NCBI GenBank assembly: GCA_902601345.1
Contig: CACKMK010000004.1
Span: 1-64,000, forward strand
DNA length: 64,000 nucleotides
Reading direction: 5' to 3'
DNA from: an uncultured Candidatus Poseidoniales archaeon
GTDB lineage: Archaea > Thermoplasmatota > Poseidoniia > Poseidoniales > Thalassarchaeaceae
Shown: positions 53,501 through 60,220 of the stretch, piece by piece
Layout of the letters: each line of letters begins with the position of its first letter
How positions within the stretch are numbered: position 1 is the stretch's first letter
Made by a program: the position numbers and the translations under genes
The notes under the pieces: generated by a model
Told to the model about the DNA's origin: nothing
The model's input: the letters and a program-made list of their open reading frames with translations, nothing else
The model's database searches: none

Positions 53501-53643
53501 TCCACCCAGACAACCTCGACATCGCTGGCCATCGAAATGGCCCAATCGGCGTCATCGTCGTCATCCCCCCCTGCGCAACCAGCGAGACTAGCCGCTAGCA
53601 TGCTCAGGGTAAGCATCATTGCTATCATTTTCTTGTTGTACAT
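50515..53643 (-). CDS. three-module substrate-binding lipoprotein (permuted PAAT-type module plus two Leu/Ile/Val-type modules)
   Basis: This is the receptor of the downstream ABC importer. The signal peptide ends in the lipobox LAGC near residue 22, so it is membrane-anchored. Residues about 30-300 match a polar-amino-acid SBP, but its usual first segment (LKVCTDPFYPPFESYD, then NNVVGFDADVAHAVVDEIA) comes last, as in a circular permutation. Two tandem periplasmic-binding-protein type 1 modules follow (KIGFLNDATGPIAQF and KIGFLNDATGPIAVY), about 340 residues each and similar to each other. ATG 53643 gives a good signal peptide; ATG 53685 is in frame but would fall at or near the predicted transcript start. 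Confidence 0.85.
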   Translation of the reverse strand: MYNKKMIAMMLTLSMLAASLAGCAGGDDDDDADWAISMASDVEVVWVESGWDPIIPNLNAGEMCDVIISAMTKTEARDQVVDFTRAYYTSSQGVIGGSGSASVSDVSELNAAGITVGVQSGTTSDIFANGDADNMASLPDATVVAYEDFPSVIAALDNGDVMYALGDAPVLSLEGTLMTQFSDENFGFAVREDSGELLDALNVAIGAIVNSGEYDTIFQASFDGAAVLADDTTADTATAYPTSPSEGSTLTGVLESGQLKVCTDPFYPPFESYDADNNVVGFDADVAHAVVDEIASHYMGTANPVFVAPVVEPEATTIKIGFLNDATGPIAQFAAPFTYAWTQAQSDLNAMGDDYVFEVVEADSGCDGTMGQTAAQSLVDSGVVAVAGAACSGASMGANAVLSAAGIPMISYASTSPALSSDTDHPHFYRIVPSDALQGQAAADMIAASGVNNTAVIHMTNSYGAGLADAVVANLGAENVCLQAGYEETATDFQAAVQAVIDAGCDSAFLASYSADGAMIVETMAGLGAAIPTFSADGMAGEAALNDYSAPAAANLLQVTKPRAAAAGAGVFAAACADDAVCSTGIYQSEAYDTVMMIGHAAMMEDGANMATHIEMVGNGYAGDSGTHTFLANGDVGGSGYDVCTFHHVPTYGEYFNCDRMWDAAGGLSAVEFAGTTVKIGFLNDATGPIAVYGPGFVSASQIALGLANTIGYSNGVQFELVYADSGCDSTMGGTAAQSLVDAGVWAAVGAACSGASMAANAVLSAAGIPQISYASTSPALTDDSLYPNFFRVVPSDAFQGAVVADVMTADGQDNVAVVHMTNAYGAGLADAFVDNMNASHVCTQVGYEETTTDFATMAQAVVDAGCTSVLLVSYATDGAGIIEELAGLGYSGAIYGADGIAEEGLAAGMSDTTLVNGIIATKPAAAGTPGAVAMVFSALCAQSTDCAGGIYTAEAFDAVTIAAFAAFTALATPGLAAQDAVMGTGQGWNGASGTLSFLANGDVPAAGFCIGEFSTATDGTVSYDCARSWDPVNGITAATTE

Positions 53644-53657
53644 AGTGTTCACACTAT
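53642..53657. promoter_or_regulatory. 7-bp inverted repeat over the receptor start codon
   Basis: ATAGTGT and ACACTAT flank a 2-base centre, overlapping the receptor start codon on the minus strand. With so short a loop it fits a dimeric protein operator better than an RNA hairpin. It lies downstream of the probable TATA element, where a repressor would block transcription. This is inference only. Confidence 0.35.
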
Positions 53658-53706
53658 CCGTGCCCCCGCGAAATACATTGTGCATATAGAGATTGTTGAT
53701 TATTAT

Positions 53707-53715
53707 CTTTATAAG
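53707..53715 (-). promoter_or_regulatory. probable TATA element of the ABC importer operon
   Basis: CTTATAAAG on the minus strand lies 64-72 bases before the receptor ATG at 53643. This predicts transcription start near 53685 and a leader of roughly 40 bases. The element is nearly palindromic, so use in the other direction cannot be excluded, but purM is more than 110 bases away. Confidence 0.5.
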
Positions 53716-53832
53716 TAAGGGGAAAAAAACAGCCCTAGCGTCCGAAAAACGAGGTTTTTTTTTCAGAAGATTTCCAGTGATTGAGGATTGTCCTTCCGAG
53801 ACAATGAAGTTGCTGTCTCCACACGGCTGGTT

Positions 53833-54954
53833 ATGGGCGAGCCGATGGACTACGCGTCTAGCGGGGTCGATATAGATCTAGAAGCCAAGGCAGTGGCTAG
53901 TCTGATCGGTTCATTGGCCTCCTCTAGCAGGGCTCCAGGTGAGCTTGGCGCTCCGGTGCACCTACCAGGGGGATTCGGAGGGATTATCGAATTTGGTGAC
54001 TCTTGTCTTGCACTAGCAACCGATGGCGTTGGTTCCAAATTACAAATCGCGAGCAAAGTAGGACAATTGGGTGGTGTGGGCTTTGACTGCGTTGCCATGA
54101 ACGTGAATGATCTAATTTGTGTTGGGGCCGAGCCCCTTGCGTTCGTAGATTACATAGCAGTCCCAGAGGCAGACCCAGAAGTTCACTCGTCTTTGGGCCA
54201 TTCTCTTTCTCAAGCATGCAATACAGCAAGAGTCACATTGGCGGGAGGGGAGACAGCTACGCTACCAGGGATCGTGAAGGAACTAGACCTGTCTGGAACT
54301 GCACTAGGGTGGTTTCCCAGGGGAGGGGGGATCACAGGAGAGAATCTTGCCGATGGGGATGTACTGATTGGACTTCCCAGCAGTGGGATTCACTCCAATG
54401 GATTCACCCTTGTCAGAGCAGTGATTGAGAGGTCTGGCTGCTTATTGGAAGACTCTTGTCCGTTCGATCCAAGCCATGATTACAGAGAAGTTAGAAGATT
54501 TTCTGGGAAAGACGGCGCCATCAGTCTGGCTGAGGTGATTTTGAACCCTACAAGGATCTATGTTGATCCGGTAGTTGAGCTCGTGCTGGAGTCAAGGAGA
54601 GTGGGGGGAGTGATTGGTCCAGATTGCATAAAGGCAATCGCGCACATCACGGGAGGGGGTTTGTCGAACTTGCTTCGTCTGCATAGCACTCTGGGTTGGG
54701 AAATACAGATGCCGCTAGACCCCCATCCAGAGTTTAACTGGATATCTGAAATCGGATCTGTTAGCGCATTGGAGATGCATAGGACCTTCAATATGGGGAT
54801 GGGTATGGTGGTGGCTGTATCAGAAGAATATGCTGATTCGGCTGAGAGATGGCTTAGTGAGCGACTTGCAGGTACTAGAATTGTAGGACGAGTAGTTTCG
54901 AATGGTAGAAGAGTTACACATTCTGACCCAGAAGTTGTATTCTCTCACTACTAA
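53833..54954 (+). CDS. purM: phosphoribosylformylglycinamidine cyclo-ligase (AIR synthetase)
   Basis: This enzyme carries out the fifth step of de novo purine synthesis, ATP-dependent closure of FGAM to AIR. The N-terminus MDYASSGVDIDLEAKAV is the PurM start pattern. ATDGVGSKLQIA, CVAMNVNDLICVGAEPLAFVDY and LAGGETATLPG are the nucleotide-binding and dimer motifs, and HITGGGLSNLLRL is the C-terminal motif. At 373 residues it is slightly longer than bacterial PurM. I chose ATG 53833 over an upstream in-frame TTG; ATG 53845 is also possible. No other purine gene is adjacent. Confidence 0.92.
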   Translation: MGEPMDYASSGVDIDLEAKAVASLIGSLASSSRAPGELGAPVHLPGGFGGIIEFGDSCLALATDGVGSKLQIASKVGQLGGVGFDCVAMNVNDLICVGAEPLAFVDYIAVPEADPEVHSSLGHSLSQACNTARVTLAGGETATLPGIVKELDLSGTALGWFPRGGGITGENLADGDVLIGLPSSGIHSNGFTLVRAVIERSGCLLEDSCPFDPSHDYREVRRFSGKDGAISLAEVILNPTRIYVDPVVELVLESRRVGGVIGPDCIKAIAHITGGGLSNLLRLHSTLGWEIQMPLDPHPEFNWISEIGSVSALEMHRTFNMGMGMVVAVSEEYADSAERWLSERLAGTRIVGRVVSNGRRVTHSDPEVVFSHY

Positions 54955-54994
54955 TCGTTGGTAATTCCTTTTGTCGGGTTGCCCTGCGGGGGCC

Positions 54995-56311
54995 ATGTCG
55001 TTCGGCAACGGGGGCTTCCCTCATCGCGAAGGAAGGACGCTGATGCTTCTGCCCCAACTTCCCGAGGATGCACAGGGCCCTTCTGCGAAGTCTTCTGGAG
55101 AGGTTTTCTACAATCCGGCAATGGCTGGAAGTAGGACTCGGAGCGTTCTTCTCTTCAGGCATGCGATGGAAGAGGGCATGCTCGGTGATGGAACAGTTTA
55201 CGCTCTAGATGGGCTCACTGCCTCAGGTCTCAGAGCAAGAAGATGGCTGAATGAGTTGCCGTGTGAGTTATCGTCCAGAATCTCAGCCACAATAGTTGAT
55301 TTGGAGAAAGAAGCCCTTGACTGGGCTAGGTCCTCTCACAAGGAGTTCCCGCCATCTGATGGAGTTGGTAATTTGCAAACCTTCCAGGGAGACCTTAGAG
55401 CAGCAGTTCTCAGTAGTGGAAGACACTGGATTGACATCGACCCATATGGTTCACCCGCCCCATTCATTGATTCGGCCATGCAGTCCATGGCCAGGAGTGG
55501 AGTGATGGAGGTCAGCGCAACGGATACTGCTGCTTTGACTGGATCCTCGAAAACCGCTCTGGTGAGGAGGTATGGTGCCAGAGTTAGGACTGATTGCCTG
55601 GCCCATGATTCTGGGATGAGAGTGATGCTATCCAATATCTCCAGAATAGCTGCCAGACACGATAGAGCGATTGAGCCACTACTTTCGGTTTGGGACTCCC
55701 ATCACCTTAGGGTATCATTCAGGGTCGTCAAGAGTGTGTCTTCGGCCAATATATTGGAGGAAAGAATCGGTTGGAGAGTTTTTGCTCCGTCTAAGGAGGA
55801 GTTTGCCGCTTCAATTGATTCTGGGTTGCAAGTAGTAAGTGGAGGAGATGTTCTTCCAATGCATTGCATGCTACCACTTAATTTTCCAGTGGATAGGAAA
55901 GACCCCCGCGTGTCTGGTCCCCTATGGATAGGACCTACCGGCGATAGAGAGGCTATGTCTTCAATGTCTGAGGAACGAGCACTGGAGAGCTGTGGCCCTA
56001 TCTTCATCCCCGATGATCCAGTAGGTTGGAACCAGAAGAGCTTCGAAATCGAGAGGAGGAGGGTCGCCAAGAGCGTCAGACACCTCGCAGAGGAGTCGCA
56101 GGTGATTGATTCTTGCAACTTGGTTGTTGTGGACGATCTGGCCGCATGGCTTGGAACCGGTGCTCCCCCCAGTCCACGAAAGATTGTTGAGTTGCTCAGG
56201 CAGAACGGACATTTGGCCGCGATTTCCAGTTATGGAAAGCCTTCCTTCAGAACCGCTGCCCCCTGGGAGGCAGTAGTTGAGGCCGCTATGTCTATTCATC
56301 CGCCGATGTAG
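54995..56311 (+). CDS. trm1: tRNA (guanine-26 N2) dimethyltransferase Trm1
   Basis: This SAM-dependent methylase makes m2,2G26 in archaeal and eukaryotic tRNAs. Motifs seen are FYNPAMAGSRTRSVLLFR, the SAM-binding YALDGLTASGLRARRW, TIVDLEKEALDWA, and the catalytic WIDIDPYGSPAPFIDSA (D-P-[FY]-G), followed by SATDTAALTGS. Length is 438 residues, as expected. ATG 54995 follows a GCGGGGG stretch; TTG 54971 is the alternative. It converges with moaA, overlapping by 16 bases. Confidence 0.92.
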   Translation: MSFGNGGFPHREGRTLMLLPQLPEDAQGPSAKSSGEVFYNPAMAGSRTRSVLLFRHAMEEGMLGDGTVYALDGLTASGLRARRWLNELPCELSSRISATIVDLEKEALDWARSSHKEFPPSDGVGNLQTFQGDLRAAVLSSGRHWIDIDPYGSPAPFIDSAMQSMARSGVMEVSATDTAALTGSSKTALVRRYGARVRTDCLAHDSGMRVMLSNISRIAARHDRAIEPLLSVWDSHHLRVSFRVVKSVSSANILEERIGWRVFAPSKEEFAASIDSGLQVVSGGDVLPMHCMLPLNFPVDRKDPRVSGPLWIGPTGDREAMSSMSEERALESCGPIFIPDDPVGWNQKSFEIERRRVAKSVRHLAEESQVIDSCNLVVVDDLAAWLGTGAPPSPRKIVELLRQNGHLAAISSYGKPSFRTAAPWEAVVEAAMSIHPPM

Positions 56312-57375
56312 GACATCTCCACCCTAGGAAGGGAGATTGGGCCCGAAGAGCGTTCCTCGCTGTATCTGTCTTTCCTAGCGGACCATATTGCTTCTATTGA
56401 TTGAGTGAGTCCCTCCGTTTCCCCGCCAGACCTAATCAAAGCGGACATGTCGTGCCCCATGGCCGTGAAAAGGCAGGTGAAAAACTTGCCATCGGAAGTA
56501 AGTCTGGCTCTCACGCAATCTCCGCAGAATGGCTGTGAAACGGAAGATATGAATCCAATCTCTCCCGAACCGTCTGAGTGAGCCCATCTAGAGGCCACAT
56601 CGCTGGCAGATTTTCTTGCTAAAGGAGTAAGATCAAATTCACTAGAAAGGAAGTCAATAATTTCGGAAGTTGGCACTACTTGGCCCTGTGTCCAACCATT
56701 TGTACTACCGACGTCCATGAACTCGACGAATCGCACAATAACGCCAGTACCTCTGAATTTTCTGACTAGCTTGGGAATCTGATGCTCATTTACCCCGCGT
56801 TGCACTACGCAGTTTACCTTAACGGGTCCCAGTTCGTATCTGATTGCTGCTGAGATTCCTCCTAGGATATCTCTGACTGGAACTTTAGAGTCGGTTATTT
56901 CGGAAAATACCTCTTGGTCAATTGCATCTAGGCTGATTGTGACTCTTGAGAGTCCTGAGTCGGCTAGGTTTGCTGCATTACTTTCCAGAAGTGATCCGTT
57001 TGTTGTGAGTGCGACTTCCATTTCCATGGAAGATAGTTGTCTGACTAGATGGTGGATGTCCTGCCTTAGAAGGGGTTCACCGCCGGTGATTCTTACCTTT
57101 CTTAGCCCTAGGGGTCTGCATGCTTGGACAAAATTGCGTATCTCTTCGTATGTCAGGATCTTAGCCTTTGGGAGGAAGTCGTGGCCCTTTCCGAATTCCT
57201 CCCTAGGCATGCAGTACCTACATCTGAAGTTGCACCTATCTGTAACAGAGATCCTGAGATCTCTCAGAGGCCTGCCCAGTCTGTCTAGCGCCACGTCCAG
57301 TGGGTTGGGTGTCAGGTGAATAGTTTGTCTGAAAGAAGAACAGGTTGAAGAATGAGGGTTTCCTGCATTAGACAA
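56296..57375 (-). CDS. moaA: GTP 3',8-cyclase MoaA (molybdenum cofactor biosynthesis)
   Basis: This radical SAM enzyme starts molybdopterin synthesis from GTP. The first cluster motif is CNFRCRYCMP, followed by KVRITGGEPLLRQD. The second cluster is CGDCVRARLTSDGKFFTC, and the C-terminus ends in GG as the family requires for GTP cyclisation. The longest frame starts at TTG 57375, directly opposite the nfuA ATG. GTG 57294, giving MALDRLGRPLRDLRISVTDRC-like spacing, is a more typical start and would remove the overlap. MoaC and other Moco genes are not in the window. Confidence 0.92.
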   Translation of the reverse strand: MSNAGNPHSSTCSSFRQTIHLTPNPLDVALDRLGRPLRDLRISVTDRCNFRCRYCMPREEFGKGHDFLPKAKILTYEEIRNFVQACRPLGLRKVRITGGEPLLRQDIHHLVRQLSSMEMEVALTTNGSLLESNAANLADSGLSRVTISLDAIDQEVFSEITDSKVPVRDILGGISAAIRYELGPVKVNCVVQRGVNEHQIPKLVRKFRGTGVIVRFVEFMDVGSTNGWTQGQVVPTSEIIDFLSSEFDLTPLARKSASDVASRWAHSDGSGEIGFISSVSQPFCGDCVRARLTSDGKFFTCLFTAMGHDMSALIRSGGETEGLTQSIEAIWSARKDRYSEERSSGPISLPRVEMSYIGG

Positions 57376-57935
57376 TGCTACAGATCACCGAGAAGGCCAG
57401 GGAGATGCTGGATAAGTTCGCCGAACAGGCGGATGACGACGATGTGGCACTCAAGATCGTGATACTTGGAAGAGGACCCAAGGGCTTCCAGTATGACTTG
57501 CAACTCATAGGAAGTGATGATGCATTGGATGATGACATCGAAACGGAAGTTGACGGTCTCGTAGTCTTCGTTGGTTCTAGGACCGCTCCCTATCTGGACG
57601 GAACTATTCTGGACTACAAGGAGACGCTAATGGGCGGGGGATTCAGTTTCGAAAACCCAAATCCTCTCTGGATAGATGATGTCTCCAAGTCCGTTGCAGA
57701 GGTAATCGAAAGCAAGGTGAATCCGCTTGTCGCGGCACACGGTGGTCACGTTGATCTCGTAGGCGTGGATGATGGTAAGGCAATGATCTCCTTTGGGGGT
57801 GGTTGCCAGGGCTGCGGCATGGTGGATGTGACTCTGAAGGAGGGGATAGAGGTCATGATCACTGAGGGGGTTCCGGAAATCACGGCAGTTGTCGATCTGA
57901 CAGATCACGATGCTGGTACCAATCCATTCTATTGA
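57375..57935 (+). CDS. nfuA: NfuA-like Fe-S cluster carrier
   Basis: This is a two-domain iron-sulfur scaffold or carrier. The N-terminal 100 residues resemble an A-type carrier fold (LQITEKAREMLDKFA, then GLVVFVGSRTAPYLDGTILDY) but lack its cysteines, as in NfuA. The C-terminal NifU-type domain carries the cluster-binding CxxC in SFGGGCQGCGMVDVTLKEGI near residues 140-145. Length is 186 residues. It lies head-to-head with moaA, an Fe-S enzyme gene, and converges with the PAC2 gene with no gap. Confidence 0.88.
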   Translation: MLQITEKAREMLDKFAEQADDDDVALKIVILGRGPKGFQYDLQLIGSDDALDDDIETEVDGLVVFVGSRTAPYLDGTILDYKETLMGGGFSFENPNPLWIDDVSKSVAEVIESKVNPLVAAHGGHVDLVGVDDGKAMISFGGGCQGCGMVDVTLKEGIEVMITEGVPEITAVVDLTDHDAGTNPFY

Positions 57936-58703
57936 TCAGTACATTGGGACGTCGTCTTCGTCGTCATCTGAGTCAGGAGCAGGAAGAGCGTTCGACTGAG
58001 CTTTCTCGAATGCTTCCCTAACTCTTTCTTCGATATTCCTCGCATCCTCTAGCAGTCCCTCGACGGGGACCTCTATCCCCACCAACTCGCTGAGGCCCTC
58101 GACTGCAATGATGGCTGCTCTTGCATCAGGGTACATGGGATTACACTCTGCCAGTAGTGCCGTGACGTCTAAGCCTCTCCTTTCTCCCTCAGCGATGAGA
58201 TATCCGGCTATTCCAGTAACTACTCCTTGCTGAATCCTCTGGATGCTCGAGTTGTCAAGTTGGTCACGACCTACCGAAGTAGAGGATACACCCCAAAGTT
58301 CGCTATCCTCCTTAATCCCCAATTCATTGCTTACGACTCCATCAATTACAATCAGTCTGTCGAAGCCACCTTTGGTGAACCACTCGAGAACAGTATTGGC
58401 AAAGTAGACGTCGTGTTCGCTGGTGAATTGGATTTCTGATGTGAAAACACCAATTCCGTCTCCCTGGTACACTCTCACAGGGTGCTTAGGTACAGAATCG
58501 TGAATCAGGGCTACTGCAGGAAATTGAGGATGAAGAACGGTGCCCATCGGACTAAGCTGCAGTGAGCTGATGAGATGGGATGTCGCAATGACTCCAACAG
58601 AGCCCACGGTTGAGAAGCCGCATACTGCGGTACCGCCCAATCTGGAGGGGTCGGCCTCTGAGTGCAAAACCAGTGGATAGCCGTCCCCAGATTCCGCGCT
58701 CAT
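57936..58703 (-). CDS. PAC2-family protein (proteasome assembly chaperone-like)
   Basis: This belongs to the PAC2/PbaA-B fold. Archaeal members help assemble the 20S proteasome or bind its alpha ring. Supporting segments are GTAVCGFSTVGSVGVIATSHLI, a FDRLIVIDGVVSNELG central strand, and GVVTGIAGYLIAEGERRGLDVTALLAE followed by NPMYPDARAA, all characteristic of the family. The acidic tail ends in DDVPMY, close to but one residue short of the HbYX motif by which activators dock on the proteasome. Length is 255 residues. It diverges from the next gene across 113 bases. Confidence 0.8.
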   Translation of the reverse strand: MSAESGDGYPLVLHSEADPSRLGGTAVCGFSTVGSVGVIATSHLISSLQLSPMGTVLHPQFPAVALIHDSVPKHPVRVYQGDGIGVFTSEIQFTSEHDVYFANTVLEWFTKGGFDRLIVIDGVVSNELGIKEDSELWGVSSTSVGRDQLDNSSIQRIQQGVVTGIAGYLIAEGERRGLDVTALLAECNPMYPDARAAIIAVEGLSELVGIEVPVEGLLEDARNIEERVREAFEKAQSNALPAPDSDDDEDDVPMY

Positions 58704-58816
58704 GGGGTTTCGTTATGCTGACGCTCTTTGAATTTCACGGCTACTTAATAGTCCCTGAGATGTTAAAGAAATATAGAAAAAAATAACCTGATAAGTGACA
58801 TCGCGCGGGGCTGATC

Positions 58817-59368
58817 ATGTCTGCAAAGGACTCCAAGGAGCTAGGGGGACTCTTCCTGAGACTAGGTTCACAGGACATCAATCTGGCTGACTACACCAAA
58901 GAGGCAAGCGATAGATGGCTGAAGGTTACCAGTCAGGATACGTGGTCCTCAACTCTCTCGCGTGTAAGAATTGCCAGGCAGGAGGCCATGGAGATGACTC
59001 TTGAGGCAATCAGGTCCAGTGGCTTTCCGGATAGAGGGACTTCTTTCGCCAGACTACTGGACTCGTGTGGAATCGAGAATAAGTCTGATGTTATTCTGGC
59101 CGCGATACAGTACATGAGGTCTGTTGAGAAAGAGGGAAATACCCCTCCTAGGGAGATAAGGAGGCTAGTTGTAGAGACCGGCAAGTGGACTAAGAGATCG
59201 GTGAAGAAGTGGAACGTGTCATTGTACATAGGGAGAATGCTTGAGAGTGGCCCTGGTGGATCTGGATCTTTCTTGGAGTATCCTCGAAGAAGACCAAGGA
59301 AGAATGCGTTCGTGGTTCTTACTGAAGCGGGAAGGGACCATCTTGACCAGTTGTCTCTAAAGAGGTGA
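58817..59368 (+). CDS. hypothetical basic helical protein, possible winged helix
   Basis: I do not recognise the family. The 183 residues are mainly helical and basic. The C-terminal part (RRPRKNAFVVLTEAGRDHLD) has the xxLTExGxxxLxxL pattern seen at the end of winged-helix DNA-binding domains, and the stretch RRLVVETGKWTKRSVKKWN could be a recognition helix. A DNA- or RNA-binding role is possible but unproven. It is four bases upstream of the pentapeptide-repeat gene, so the two are co-transcribed. The upstream gap is AT-rich (TTAAAGAAATATAG, about 58763-58776) and may hold the promoter. Confidence 0.55.
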   Translation: MSAKDSKELGGLFLRLGSQDINLADYTKEASDRWLKVTSQDTWSSTLSRVRIARQEAMEMTLEAIRSSGFPDRGTSFARLLDSCGIENKSDVILAAIQYMRSVEKEGNTPPREIRRLVVETGKWTKRSVKKWNVSLYIGRMLESGPGGSGSFLEYPRRRPRKNAFVVLTEAGRDHLDQLSLKR

Positions 59369-59372
59369 GGAT

Positions 59373-59762
59373 GTGGCAGAAGGAGATAGCAAAGACTGGT
59401 CATTCACATCGCATGTTGGAGAGGACTTGCGAGGAGCTGACTTATCCGGCGCCAACCTAAGGAGGGCGATTCTAGATAGGGCCGACCTGGAGGGTGCGGA
59501 CCTTTCGGGTGCTGATCTAAGGAATGCGTCATTGAAGGGCGCTAACCTGATGAAGGCGGCACTGGATGGTGCCGATCTTAGAGGGGCTAGGATGGTTAAG
59601 GCCAGACTTGGCCTATCCAACCTCCAGGGAGCGAGGCTGGACGGAGCGGATATGAGAGGAATAAGGGGAAAGTATGCGGTTTGGAGAGGGGCTAACTGGT
59701 GGGATGCGACGATGGACGAGTCGCTGACAAAGGCACTATCGAAGAAGTGGCCTAGAGAGTAG
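59373..59762 (+). CDS. pentapeptide-repeat protein
   Basis: The 129-residue protein has about 14 consecutive A(D/N)LxG-type pentapeptides: LRGADLSGANLRRA, LEGADLSGADLRNA, LKGANLMKAALDGADLRG and more. These fold as a right-handed quadrilateral beta-helix. Some members mimic DNA and inhibit gyrase; most have no known role. The start is GTG 59373 with GAGGTGAGGA just upstream. It is coupled to the preceding possible winged-helix gene. It converges with the thioesterase gene with no gap. Confidence 0.85.
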   Translation: MAEGDSKDWSFTSHVGEDLRGADLSGANLRRAILDRADLEGADLSGADLRNASLKGANLMKAALDGADLRGARMVKARLGLSNLQGARLDGADMRGIRGKYAVWRGANWWDATMDESLTKALSKKWPRE

Positions 59763-60179
59763 TCATGATGATTCGATCTTGGCTAGGCAATCCCTCATCC
59801 AATCGGGGACAGCCATCTTACTCTTGACCTCGTTCATGTCTGTGCAGACAGTGACTTGGTCTGCCGTCCAGCAGAGTGTGCCGTGCTGGTTCCTGAATTC
59901 GTAGTGCCACGTGATGGAGGTTTCTCCGATTCTAGGCACCGTGATTGTACACTCCACGGTATCACCGTAGGAAATAGGATGGAGGAACTTCGCCTCGCTG
60001 TGGACTAGTGGGAATGCAATCTTCTTCTCAGAGAGGATTTCGTTGTAGTGCATGCCGCAGGTGAATTCCCAGGACTCCTCGTAGAACCTATGTGCCAGGT
60101 CCCAGAAACGAGGATAGTACACTATCTTGGCCAGGTCTACCATTGGGAAATCGATACGCCTCTGTGAGATGAAAGCCAT
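59763..60179 (-). CDS. 4-hydroxybenzoyl-CoA thioesterase-family (hotdog) protein
   Basis: This is a single hotdog-fold acyl-CoA thioesterase. The 4HBT pattern is visible near the N-terminus as VDLAKIVYYPRFWDLAHRFYEE, where the family has Asp followed by GhVYyxxYl. It continues with PLVHSEAKFLHPISYGDTVEC and TSITWHYEFRNQHGTLCWTADQVTVC. Length is 138 residues from ATG 60179; a longer frame to 60251 would overlap the esterase gene. The acyl chain is unknown. Confidence 0.8.
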   Translation of the reverse strand: MAFISQRRIDFPMVDLAKIVYYPRFWDLAHRFYEESWEFTCGMHYNEILSEKKIAFPLVHSEAKFLHPISYGDTVECTITVPRIGETSITWHYEFRNQHGTLCWTADQVTVCTDMNEVKSKMAVPDWMRDCLAKIESS

Positions 60180-60220
60180 GGTGCTGACAGGAAGCCATGG
60201 TTGAAGGCTGTTATGGAAAT

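Noticed and set aside
53754-53763. Ten-base T-run considered as a terminator on the plus strand
   Set aside because: No plus-strand gene ends there, and it lies between divergent genes, so it is probably just AT-rich promoter DNA.
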